This document shows positions 39,763 through 48,782 of a stretch of DNA of 50,482 bases, piece by piece; the stretch's first letter is position 1; each line of letters starts with the position of its first letter. This stretch comes from Flavobacteriaceae bacterium. Lineage in GTDB: Bacteria; Bacteroidota; Bacteroidia; Flavobacteriales; Flavobacteriaceae. Location: positions 1 through 50,482 of the forward strand of contig JAKISU010000006.1 of assembly GCA_021648445.1 (NCBI GenBank), read 5' to 3'. A model generated the notes under the pieces. That model was not told where the DNA came from and made no database searches. It saw nothing but the letters and a program-made list of their open reading frames with translations. Made by a program: the position numbers and the translations under genes.

Positions 39763-40632
39763 TTGAAGAAGCAACCCAATACACTCCCCAATATGAAAAG
39801 CTTAATTATAATAATAATTTTGTGCTTTGTTATTAATATAAACGCACAATCTAAGGTAGATTCTCTTTTATTAACTAAAACTGAATGGGTCAATAAAGAC
39901 TTAGATTACCTACGATTTTTTAATGATTCAGTAGTTTATAATCTAAATGAAAAAAAGCATCAGTTATTGTTTGATATTAAAAATAGGGAGCTATCTTTTA
40001 AAGTGAGTTATAGAGTTGGTGGTTCAAGTTTAAAAACAGAAGAATTTAAGTTTAAAATTAAAGAACTTAAAAAAAATAAATTGGTAATTGAACCTATTTT
40101 AGAAGATAAAAATTACAGAAAATTGAATTACGGTATATTATCTAAAGAAAAACAGTATATTTTTTATAATAGAGGGCACTTGTTATCTAGCGTGAATTTT
40201 AAAAAAATAACTTTTCATGCTTCTACCTGTTTTGGGACCTGCCCTTCTATGTCTATCCAAATTAATATAGATGGAACGATTTATTATCAAGGTAGAATGT
40301 ATACAAAAGACTATAAAGGTAATTTTGAAGGAAATATTACTAAAAATGACATCTATCAATTAAAAAAGATATTAAATAGAAGTCAATTGGCTGAAATAAA
40401 TAAAAATTGGGTGCAAAGATCAAAATATAATGATACTCCTCGTTACAATTATATAATTGAATTATTTGATGGTGAAATTATTGAGATCAATACCAATGAT
40501 CAACATCCGGTATTGGATAAACTATCGAAGTATTTTATGAACATTTCTGAAATTGCAAATTTAACTAGAGCTAAAAAGAAGCATAAGTTTGATAAATCTC
40601 GTATTGATTCCTACAGAGTTTCTCAGAATTAA
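39763..40632 (+). CDS. DUF6438-like exported protein
   Basis: Signal peptide; FHASTCFGTCPSMSIQINIDGTIYYQG motif. Confidence 0.65.
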   Translation: MKKQPNTLPNMKSLIIIIILCFVININAQSKVDSLLLTKTEWVNKDLDYLRFFNDSVVYNLNEKKHQLLFDIKNRELSFKVSYRVGGSSLKTEEFKFKIKELKKNKLVIEPILEDKNYRKLNYGILSKEKQYIFYNRGHLLSSVNFKKITFHASTCFGTCPSMSIQINIDGTIYYQGRMYTKDYKGNFEGNITKNDIYQLKKILNRSQLAEINKNWVQRSKYNDTPRYNYIIELFDGEIIEINTNDQHPVLDKLSKYFMNISEIANLTRAKKKHKFDKSRIDSYRVSQN

Positions 40633-40661
40633 ATTTTTCAAAAAAACCATTATTTTAGAGA

Positions 40662-41879
40662 ATGATTAAATGGTTTAAAAATATTGGCCCCGGTCCTTTA
40701 GTAGCTGCTGCTTTTATTGGTCCGGGTACTGTAACTTTATGTACTATAGCCGGCGTTAATTTTGGTTATGCCTTACTTTGGGCTATGGTCTTATCAGTAA
40801 TAGCAACTGTTGTACTGCAAGAAATGTCTGCAAGGTTAGGTATTGTTTCACAAAAAGGACTGTCAGAGATCATCAGAACAGAAATAAGTAATCCAGTTAT
40901 TAGAGGGCTTGCCATTTTATTAATACTTTCAGCAATTGTAATTGGAAATGCAGCTTATGAAGCAGGAAATATTAGTGGTGGTGTATTAGGATTAGAAACT
41001 ATTATAGAAAATCCAACATTAGAAATAGGAGGACTCTCAATCAATTTATTAAGTTTTAGTATAGGAATTATTGCTTTTATTTTACTCTATATAGGAAACT
41101 ATAAAGTACTCGAAAAAACCTTAGTTTCTCTCGTTATCTTAATGAGTATAGCTTTTTTAATTACAGCAATAATTACCAAACCTAATTTATCAGAAATTTT
41201 TAAAGGTGTTTTTGTTCCTAAATTCCCTGAAAATAGTATACTTACTATTATTGGTTTGATTGGAACCACAGTGGTACCTTATAACCTTTTTTTACATGCA
41301 TCGTTGGCAAAAGAGAAATGGCAGCATACCGATGATTTGAAATTCGCTAGAAAGGATACGATAATAGCCGTAGTTTTAGGAGGAATAGTATCTATGTGTA
41401 TTATTATTTCGGCAGCAGCAATTCAAACACAAGATATCAACAATGCAGCCGATCTGGCCAAAGGCTTAGAGCCATTATTTGGTAGTTTTGCTAAGTATTT
41501 TTTAGCTATTGGTTTATTTGCTGCAGGAATTACGAGTGCTATTACTGCTCCATTAGCTGCTGCTTATGTGGCTAGTGGTTGTTTAGGCTGGAAGTCAAAT
41601 TTAAAATCTAAAAAATTTAGAGCAGTTTGGATCTTTATCTTATCGCTTGGTGTTTTATTTTCATCTTTAGGGATAAAGCCTATTGAAATTATCAAATTTG
41701 CTCAAGTAGCAAACGGAATATTATTGCCAATCATAGCAGGGTTTTTATTATGGATTATGAATAAAAAGTCAGTATTGGGTGATTTTAAGAATACCAAACT
41801 CCAAAATAGTATCGGATTTATCATTTTAGCTATTACCATTTTCTTAGGATTAAAAAGTATCTTTAAAGTGTTTAATTAG
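40662..41879 (+). CDS. Nramp-family-related transporter with non-canonical metal-site motifs
   Basis: Overall Nramp pattern (GPGPLVAAAFIGPGTVTL...FGYALLW; GTTVVPYNLFLHASLA) but DPGN replaced by GPGT. Confidence 0.8.
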   Translation: MIKWFKNIGPGPLVAAAFIGPGTVTLCTIAGVNFGYALLWAMVLSVIATVVLQEMSARLGIVSQKGLSEIIRTEISNPVIRGLAILLILSAIVIGNAAYEAGNISGGVLGLETIIENPTLEIGGLSINLLSFSIGIIAFILLYIGNYKVLEKTLVSLVILMSIAFLITAIITKPNLSEIFKGVFVPKFPENSILTIIGLIGTTVVPYNLFLHASLAKEKWQHTDDLKFARKDTIIAVVLGGIVSMCIIISAAAIQTQDINNAADLAKGLEPLFGSFAKYFLAIGLFAAGITSAITAPLAAAYVASGCLGWKSNLKSKKFRAVWIFILSLGVLFSSLGIKPIEIIKFAQVANGILLPIIAGFLLWIMNKKSVLGDFKNTKLQNSIGFIILAITIFLGLKSIFKVFN

Positions 41880-41900
41880 TGAAACTCGATTTTTAGAAGC

Positions 41901-42172
41901 CCGCCTTTGGCGGACGAACTCAAAATTGTTAGTTGAACCCGCCTGTCGGCGAGGCAGGCTAATCCCGCTGAAAATCGGGATCTCAAGTTTATACCTCCAG
42001 CGGGAAATGCAAAGAAAGGAATCTCATTAAAATAACGTGAGTTCGACGTAACTAGTAATTTAATTATTTGAATGTTAAATATTTACGTCTTTGCGAAGGA
42101 GGAACGACTGTGGCAAACCCTTTTTTAATAATGAGGCTGCCGCATTTTACTAAAAAAGTAAAATTCGCAGAG
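41901..42172. repeat. Intergenic cluster of several short hairpin/repeat units
   Basis: CCGCC-TTT-GGCGG (41901-41913); GCCTG..CAGGC (41941-41959); ATCCCG..CGGGAT (41962-41981); ATTTTACT-AAAAA-AGTAAAAT (42144-42164); CGTCTTTGCGAA..TTCGCAGAGACG flanking ends. Confidence 0.7.
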
Positions 42173-42247
42173 ACGAAAATAAATTAATTACAATGATTTA
42201 TTATAGAAAATCACGTTAAAATAACTAAAACCTTAGTTGATTAAATA

Positions 42248-42982
42248 ATGCAGACTATAGATATAAACTGTGACGTAGGTGAAGGTTTAGGTAACGAAAT
42301 AGACATAATACCTTATATATCTTCTTGTAGCATCGCTTGTGGCTCACATGCAGGTGATGAAAAGACTATTGTTGAAACTATTAAATTAGCCTTACAACAT
42401 AGTGTTAAGATAGGAGCACATCCTTCTTTTCCTGACAAAGAGAACTTTGGTAGAAAAGAGATTGATATTACTCCCGAAGACCTGCAATTAAGCATAGAAG
42501 ATCAAATTAAATTGGTAAATGATACCGTAAAGCGATTAAACGGTAAACTGCATCATGTAAAACCACATGGAGCCTTATATAATCTATCTGCTGTAAATAA
42601 AGAGATGGCTCAAATTGTTGTAAATGCAGTAAAAAATACTGTAAATGATACATTTTTATATGTTCCTTATAATTCTGTAATTCAAAAATTGGCTTTGAAG
42701 CATGATTTAAAGATCAAAGTAGAGGCATTCACAGATAGAAATTATAATACTGACTTAACATTAGTTTCAAGAGAAAAAGAAAATGCTTTGATAGTTGATA
42801 GAGAAATTTTAATGAAACATTTATTAAAAATGGTGACAGATCATAAACTAATTTCTATCGATGGAGTAGAGGTGAAGATTATCGCAGAAACTTTTTGTAT
42901 TCATGGTGATAATCCGAACGTAAAAAATCTCTTAAAATTTCTACATAAAAAACTGCCTGAAAACGGAATAAAGATCGTATAA
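42248..42982 (+). CDS. pxpA: 5-oxoprolinase subunit A (LamB/YcsF family)
   Basis: IDINCDVGEGLGNE, SIACGSHAGD, KIGAHPSFPDKENFGR, VKPHGALYN. Confidence 0.95.
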   Translation: MQTIDINCDVGEGLGNEIDIIPYISSCSIACGSHAGDEKTIVETIKLALQHSVKIGAHPSFPDKENFGRKEIDITPEDLQLSIEDQIKLVNDTVKRLNGKLHHVKPHGALYNLSAVNKEMAQIVVNAVKNTVNDTFLYVPYNSVIQKLALKHDLKIKVEAFTDRNYNTDLTLVSREKENALIVDREILMKHLLKMVTDHKLISIDGVEVKIIAETFCIHGDNPNVKNLLKFLHKKLPENGIKIV

Positions 42983-43717
42983 TTGAGTACTTATAATTTG
43001 ACATATAAACCGTTCGGAAATCATGCCATTTTAATTGAATGGTCTTCAAAAATAGATGAAAATACCCTAAAAGATGTCGTTTTTTACAAAAATAAAATTT
43101 ACAAAAATAATATTAAAGTAATAGTTGATATAATCAACACATATAGCTCATTAACAATAATTTATAAATACACTATAAAAAATATCTATGATGAAATTTT
43201 AACTTTAAAATTGATTTATAAAAACCCTTTAGTACAGTCTGAGGTCAAAAATTACTGTTGGAAAATTCCGGTTTGTTATGACCTCAAATTCGGACTCGAT
43301 TTAAAAGAAATTTCTTCAAAAAAAGAAATGGATATTGACTCGATTATTAGCATGCATTCTACTGTAATTTACACTGTATATTTCATCGGTTTTTTACCTG
43401 GATTTTTATACTTAGGAGGTTTAGATAAAAAATTGAATTTTGATAGAAAACCAAATCCGAGATTAGTTGTTGAAAAAGGTTCAGTTGGTATTGGAGGTGT
43501 TCAAACGGGAATTTATCCTCAAAATAGTGCCGGAGGATGGACTATTATTGGAAAGTCACCTATATCATTTTTTGATATTACTAAAAAAGAACCTTGTTTT
43601 TCCAAATCAGGAGATAAAATAAAGTTTATTCCAATTAGTTTAGATGAATATCAGCAAATAGATACTCAAATAAAGATTGGATCATATCAATTAGAAAAAG
43701 AGTTGCTAAATGATTAA
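42983..43717 (+). CDS. pxpB: 5-oxoprolinase subunit B
   Basis: YFIGFLPGFLYLGGLDKKLNFDRKPNPRLVVEKGSVGIGGVQTGIYP; TTG start. Confidence 0.92.
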   Translation: MSTYNLTYKPFGNHAILIEWSSKIDENTLKDVVFYKNKIYKNNIKVIVDIINTYSSLTIIYKYTIKNIYDEILTLKLIYKNPLVQSEVKNYCWKIPVCYDLKFGLDLKEISSKKEMDIDSIISMHSTVIYTVYFIGFLPGFLYLGGLDKKLNFDRKPNPRLVVEKGSVGIGGVQTGIYPQNSAGGWTIIGKSPISFFDITKKEPCFSKSGDKIKFIPISLDEYQQIDTQIKIGSYQLEKELLND

Positions 43718-44561
43718 ACTACTTTCATCCGGGTTTTATACTTCAATTCAAGATTTGGGTAGGTTTGGATCAAGCGATATTGGCGTGCCGGTTTCCGGGG
43801 CAATGGATCTATATTCCGCTAAGTTGGCGAATCATATTTTAGGAAATAATGATACAAATGCTATCTTAGAAATTACTTTAGGTAAGTGTAAATTACTATT
43901 TGATAGACAAATGATTATATGTATTTCAGGAGCTAATTTATCTCCAAAATTGAATAATAAAAATATAACACTAAATTCACCAATTGAAATTAATAAAGGA
44001 GACATTTTAACCTTTGATAAACCCGTTTATGGAGTAAGATGCTATCTATCTATAAGCGGAGGATTTCAAACTGATGTAGTTTTAAATAGTAGAAGTTTTT
44101 ACAAAGGAATAACAGATAAATATGTTCTCAAGAAAAATGATATATTGCCAATAAATGTAAATAGATCTAAAATTTCAAAGTCATTTTCTTCTGTAAAAAT
44201 TAATAAACAGCATTTTGTTACTACAATTATTGAAGCTTATGCAGGACCGGAATATGAATTGCTTGATAAAAAACAAAGAGAGGAGCTAAACAAGACTATG
44301 TTTACAATTTCTAAAGAAAATAACAGAATGGGTTATAGATTAGAAGAGTTAATGGTCAATAAGTTAGATTCTATGCTTACTTCAGCAGTCTTACCCGGAA
44401 CTGTTCAGTTGACACCTTCCGGTAAATTGATTATATTGATGCGCGATTGTCAAGTTACAGGTGGTTATCCCAGAGTTTTACAACTGACTGATGATGCAAT
44501 CAATAAATTGGCACAGAAAACCACAAATGATACATTTAAGTTTAAAATAACACCTTTATAA
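43710..44561 (+). CDS. pxpC: 5-oxoprolinase subunit C
   Basis: SGFYTSIQDLGRFGSSDIGVPVSGAMD; follows pxpB with 8-bp overlap. Confidence 0.93.
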   Translation: MIKLLSSGFYTSIQDLGRFGSSDIGVPVSGAMDLYSAKLANHILGNNDTNAILEITLGKCKLLFDRQMIICISGANLSPKLNNKNITLNSPIEINKGDILTFDKPVYGVRCYLSISGGFQTDVVLNSRSFYKGITDKYVLKKNDILPINVNRSKISKSFSSVKINKQHFVTTIIEAYAGPEYELLDKKQREELNKTMFTISKENNRMGYRLEELMVNKLDSMLTSAVLPGTVQLTPSGKLIILMRDCQVTGGYPRVLQLTDDAINKLAQKTTNDTFKFKITPL

Positions 44562-44569
44562 TTTAGAAA

Positions 44570-45172
44570 ATGCAACTCGATAATATACCCAAACCATTTA
44601 GACTTTCGGGAGTTTTGGCGAGAATTATTTTTTTCTTTAAAAAGGCAAAAAATTCAACCATAGCCTTTGTTACGGTTTTATTTTTTAACGCATTTAAAGA
44701 GAGAAAGAACGAGTCAAAAAACCGAAAGTCTAAATGGTTTGGGTATGGTCATATTAAGTACTTTTTTTTGTTTATTCTAGCGCAACTCATAGCTTGTAAA
44801 TCTAAAGAACCTGATAAATACATTTGGAAAGAAATTACAGTAAAAGCAACAGCCTATAATTCCTTGGCATATCAAACATCTTCCAATCCGGACATTGCAG
44901 CATGGGGAGATAGTTTGAAACCCGGAATGAAAAGTATTGCTGTTTCTAGAGATTTGATAAAATTAGGATTAAAGCACAATACGCCAGTTAAAATTGAAGG
45001 ACTTGATAGTATATATCTGGTAAAAGATAAAATGCACAGGCGTAAAAGAAATCAGATTGATATTTACATGGGTATAGATGTCAAAAAAGCAAAAGAGTGG
45101 GGTGTAAAGCGCCTAAAAATAAAGTATGGAATTCTTAAAAGTAAACTCCCAAATGATTCAATTCATGAGTGA
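44570..45172 (+). CDS. 3D-domain lipoprotein with 54-codon N-terminal element insertion
   Basis: ITVKATAYNSLAYQTSSNPDIAAWGDSLKPGMKSIAVSRDL (3D domain); lipobox LIAC after the repeat-encoded segment. Confidence 0.8.
   Translation: MQLDNIPKPFRLSGVLARIIFFFKKAKNSTIAFVTVLFFNAFKERKNESKNRKSKWFGYGHIKYFFLFILAQLIACKSKEPDKYIWKEITVKATAYNSLAYQTSSNPDIAAWGDSLKPGMKSIAVSRDLIKLGLKHNTPVKIEGLDSIYLVKDKMHRRKRNQIDIYMGIDVKKAKEWGVKRLKIKYGILKSKLPNDSIHE
44585..44746 (+). repeat. 162-bp palindromic element, subfamily I copy C, with perfect 25-bp terminal inverted repeats
   Basis: Left ATACCCAAACCATTTAGACTTTCGG; right CCGAAAGTCTAAATGGTTTGGGTAT is its exact reverse complement. Confidence 0.95.
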
Positions 45173-45752
45173 GTTGCTGACTGTTTTTAAATTGAATGGA
45201 CTTCATACCAATAATTCCGGCAGCTTCAATATTTTCTAAGTTATCATCAATAAACACACAGCTTTCAGGAGTTAAATTATAGCGTTCTAAAATAATTTCA
45301 TAAATTTTTGCGAATGGTTTTCTCGTTTTTTCTGCACCGGAAACTACAATACCTTCAAAATGTTGTAAAAAGCCATAGCGTTCTAAGGCCACAGGAAACG
45401 TTTCAGCACTCCAGTTAGTAAGTGCATATAATTTACATATATTCGCTTGTTTAAGCTTATTTAGTATTGCTACACCTTCTTTTATAGAGCCACCTAACAT
45501 TTCATGCCAACGTTCGTAATAGGTTTTGATAAGTTTTTCGTGTTTAGGGTATTTTTCAACAAGTATTTTGTTACCGTCTTCAATCAATCTGCCTGCATCA
45601 TGTTCTTCATTCCAGCTATGCGTACAAATAGTATTTAAAAACCAATCTACTTTCTCTTCATCGCCATTAAAAACTTCACGATACACATATTTTGGATTCC
45701 AATCGATCAGCACACCGCCTAGATCGAATATTATTGTGTTTATTTTATTCAT
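45135..45752 (-). CDS. HAD family hydrolase
   Basis: IIFDLGGVLIDWNPKY, ALTNWSAETF, KPFAKIYE, FIDDNLENIEAA; start chosen at MNKINTIIFD. Confidence 0.9.
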   Translation of the reverse strand: MNKINTIIFDLGGVLIDWNPKYVYREVFNGDEEKVDWFLNTICTHSWNEEHDAGRLIEDGNKILVEKYPKHEKLIKTYYERWHEMLGGSIKEGVAILNKLKQANICKLYALTNWSAETFPVALERYGFLQHFEGIVVSGAEKTRKPFAKIYEIILERYNLTPESCVFIDDNLENIEAAGIIGMKSIQFKNSQQLTHELNHLGVYF

Positions 45753-45863
45753 AGTTATTATTTCATAAATGAAAGTTAAAATTATCAAAATTTATCCATT
45801 CTAATGAGTTCTTATACTAATTTAACTTTATATAAAAACCTATGAATTTCAAGCCCTATTGGT

Positions 45864-46487
45864 TTATTCTATAGGCTGTCTAATAATAGTTTTCCATTTT
45901 TCCGGTGCAGCTCTTCTTATATCCGAAAGATATATTTCATGATGTTTTCCTTTTCGAGTATAATTATTATTGCTTATAAAATCATGAGCTTTTTGAATAG
46001 TCGGACCTTCCTCAGAAAACGGACCAATATGCATTATTTGAGCAGATTTACCTTCGTTAAAAACCTCAAACCTAATTTTATAAAGTGCTTTTGGATTCTT
46101 TTTTTGTTTTACTTGTTCAATGGCTTTTTCTACAAGTTCTTTTGTAATCAATTCAGGCTGCATTATCATTGATGTCCACTGCCAACGGTCTTTGTTATTA
46201 ATGTCAAATTTATTCATATCATCAACCCACCAAAGCCCTTCCAACGGCATAACGCCATAATCAATTTGTATTTCACCTCTTTTGACTAAAAATTTCAAAG
46301 TATAAGAAACGGCATATAGTGCTTCTACAGCTTCTTTGTATTCTAATGATGTATTTGGATCACCTTTTCCGTCAATCATTAAAAAGTTCATTTTAGGAAC
46401 ATCTACAAATTCTACTTTTTTAGCAGAAGCTTTGTAAAGATGTTTTAACTCTTTCTTATAATCTATTTTTTTCATTATTTTATTCAT
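45864..46487 (-). CDS. GyrI-like small-molecule-binding domain protein
   Basis: FVDVPKMNFLMIDGKGDPNTSLEYKEAVEALYAVSYTLKF; HEIYLSDIRRAAPEKWKTIIRQPI. Confidence 0.85.
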   Translation of the reverse strand: MNKIMKKIDYKKELKHLYKASAKKVEFVDVPKMNFLMIDGKGDPNTSLEYKEAVEALYAVSYTLKFLVKRGEIQIDYGVMPLEGLWWVDDMNKFDINNKDRWQWTSMIMQPELITKELVEKAIEQVKQKKNPKALYKIRFEVFNEGKSAQIMHIGPFSEEGPTIQKAHDFISNNNYTRKGKHHEIYLSDIRRAAPEKWKTIIRQPIE

Positions 46488-47350
46488 TTTATCGGTAAGT
46501 GAATTTCCGTCATTAAATTATTGTTTTCTGTTTTGAAGGGAGTATTCAAATATCTGTCAAATACTTCCGTACTTCTTAATTCATAAGCACTTTTTAAGAG
46601 CCATTTCTTAAAAATCAATTCATAGATAATCGGAAAGTTTGTATGATCTCCTTTGTAAGTGAAAACTGCATATTTTCCGCTTTGAAGTTCTTTTGTGCTG
46701 ATTTCACCCTGTGGTCGAATATCTTTTTTAAGACTGATACAAGCATTGTATTGACAATGATTGTTTTTTGAAATTTCAGGATTGTCATAAGAAATCCCGT
46801 ATAATTGAGTTTCTTCTGTAAACAATTTATTTTTTGAAGCAAATTGAAAGAGTGTGTTCCAAGCTTTTCCTATCTTTTCTGTTTCGTAATTCCCAAAAAC
46901 CCTGATAAACGCAATTTTAGTTTTTGGGAATGATTTGATCTCCGGCTGAAAATCAAAATTTATTTTGGAAGGAACTTCCATTTTTTTAGGATGATAAAAA
47001 GCTTGATCTTTTTCTCTATACGTTGTAGGAGAAACACCAAATTGTTTGCTAAATGCAGCACTAAAGGAAGATAGTGTTTCATAACCAATACCAAAAGATA
47101 TGTCGGTTACAGAACTATTTGAAAATAGCAGTAATTGTGCTGCTCTTTCAAGTCTAATTCTTTTAATATAAACACCTAACGGTTCACCAAGATACGCTGA
47201 TATAATTCGATGAAAATGAAATGGAGAAAAATTACCGATCAAAGAGAGTTCGCTTAATTGAAATGGTTTTTCAAGATTTTTCTCAATGTAGTTTAATACT
47301 TTTCCAATTTGTAGCGTATATTTATTTCTTGTGTTTTCGTCTTGAGTCAT
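46484..47350 (-). CDS. AraC family regulator with C-terminal GyrI-like domain
   Basis: LSELSLIGNFSPFHFHRIISAYLGEPLGVYIKRIRLERAAQLL...FGVSPTTYR; C-terminal effector-binding region. Confidence 0.9.
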   Translation of the reverse strand: MTQDENTRNKYTLQIGKVLNYIEKNLEKPFQLSELSLIGNFSPFHFHRIISAYLGEPLGVYIKRIRLERAAQLLLFSNSSVTDISFGIGYETLSSFSAAFSKQFGVSPTTYREKDQAFYHPKKMEVPSKINFDFQPEIKSFPKTKIAFIRVFGNYETEKIGKAWNTLFQFASKNKLFTEETQLYGISYDNPEISKNNHCQYNACISLKKDIRPQGEISTKELQSGKYAVFTYKGDHTNFPIIYELIFKKWLLKSAYELRSTEVFDRYLNTPFKTENNNLMTEIHLPIK

Positions 47351-47560
47351 TCAGTCTGTTTTACCCAATGCAAAAGTCATAATTATTAAAATAACCTACT
47401 TTCTCGTTCTTGCTTTTGTTTTGGTTAATAATCGGTAATTTGTAAAATCAGCATGCTGTAATCTAATACTGTTAATCCGATTTCGATTAATCAGCATTGA
47501 TTTCAATCTACTGAAAATAAAAGCCTTATGTCTATTACCGCCTCTTTAATAGCTGTGTTG

Positions 47561-48664
47561 TTATACCTTATTTTGCCCTTGAGCCATCAAAAATGCTTTT
47601 AAAAATCCATCTATATTACCATCCATTACAGCATCTACATTACCTGTCTCATGTGCAGTACGAACATCTTTCACCAATTTGTATGGATGCATTACATAGT
47701 TTCTAATCTGTGAGCCAAAATCAATTTTCATTTTCCCGGCTTCTATTTCATTGCGTTTTTCACGCTGTTTTTGCAACTCTATTTCATATAGTTGTGACTT
47801 CAACATGACCATTGCCTTTTCTCTGTTTTCTAATTGAGAGCGCGTTTCAGAATTATGAATGACAATTCCTGAAGGATGGTGTGTCAGTATAGCTTTAGTT
47901 TCTACTTTGTTGACATTTTGACCTCCGGCACCACCAGATCTGGCAAAATCCCACGAAATATCAGCAGGGTTGATGTCAATTTCTATGCTGTCATCTGCTA
48001 AAGGATATACATAAACCGAAGCAAAAGAAGTATGTCGTTTTGCATTACTGTCGAATGGAGAGATACGTACCAAGCGATGTACACCATTTTCGCCTTTTAA
48101 ATAGCCAAAAGCAAATTCACCATCAATTTCTAAGGTAACTGTTTTTATTCCGGCAACATCACCCGCTTGATGATTCAATTCTTTTACTTTATAGCCTTGT
48201 TTTTCACTCCACATCAAATACATACGCATTAGCATGGCTGCCCAGTCACAACTTTCGGTTCCGCCAGCCCCAGCTGTGATTTGTAGCACAGCGCTCAGAT
48301 TATCTCCTTCATCAGACAACATATTTTTGAATTCTAAACTTTCTAAAAGTGTAATGGTTTTAGTATAGCTATTCATTGTTTCCTCTTCAGAAGCTTCACC
48401 TTCCTTATAGAAATCGTAGAGTATTTGTAACTCTTCACTATCTGTTACAACAGATGTATAATCTTCTACCCACTTTTTTTTTGAGCGTAAAGATTTCATT
48501 AAGACTTCAGCTTCTCTGGGTTTGTTCCAAAAATCAGGATTAGAAGCTTTCTCTTCCTCATTAGAAATTTCAATCAATTTTTGATCTATATGTAGGTAGC
48601 TTTTGAGCTTTTCAACTCTTTCAGCAATATTTTTTATGTTTTCTTGTGTAATCATGTGCAACAA
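47561..48664 (-). CDS. prfB: Peptide chain release factor 2
   Basis: SGGAGGQNVNKVETKA GGQ motif; AGAGGTESCDWAAMLMRMYLMW; uninterrupted ORF. Confidence 0.95.
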   Translation of the reverse strand: MLHMITQENIKNIAERVEKLKSYLHIDQKLIEISNEEEKASNPDFWNKPREAEVLMKSLRSKKKWVEDYTSVVTDSEELQILYDFYKEGEASEEETMNSYTKTITLLESLEFKNMLSDEGDNLSAVLQITAGAGGTESCDWAAMLMRMYLMWSEKQGYKVKELNHQAGDVAGIKTVTLEIDGEFAFGYLKGENGVHRLVRISPFDSNAKRHTSFASVYVYPLADDSIEIDINPADISWDFARSGGAGGQNVNKVETKAILTHHPSGIVIHNSETRSQLENREKAMVMLKSQLYEIELQKQREKRNEIEAGKMKIDFGSQIRNYVMHPYKLVKDVRTAHETGNVDAVMDGNIDGFLKAFLMAQGQNKV

Positions 48665-48782
48665 AAATAAGCTTTAAAATTACAACTCAAATATTAGTTG
48701 TTAAAAATCTTAAGTTCATTAAAAAGTATTAAAATTCTTATTAAATTAGCTAGCTAATTAACTAAACCAAATATTTTATACA

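Noticed and set aside
45814-45826. ATACTAATTTAA resembling the left end of subfamily II
   Set aside because: No matching core or right end at the fixed 162-bp distance.
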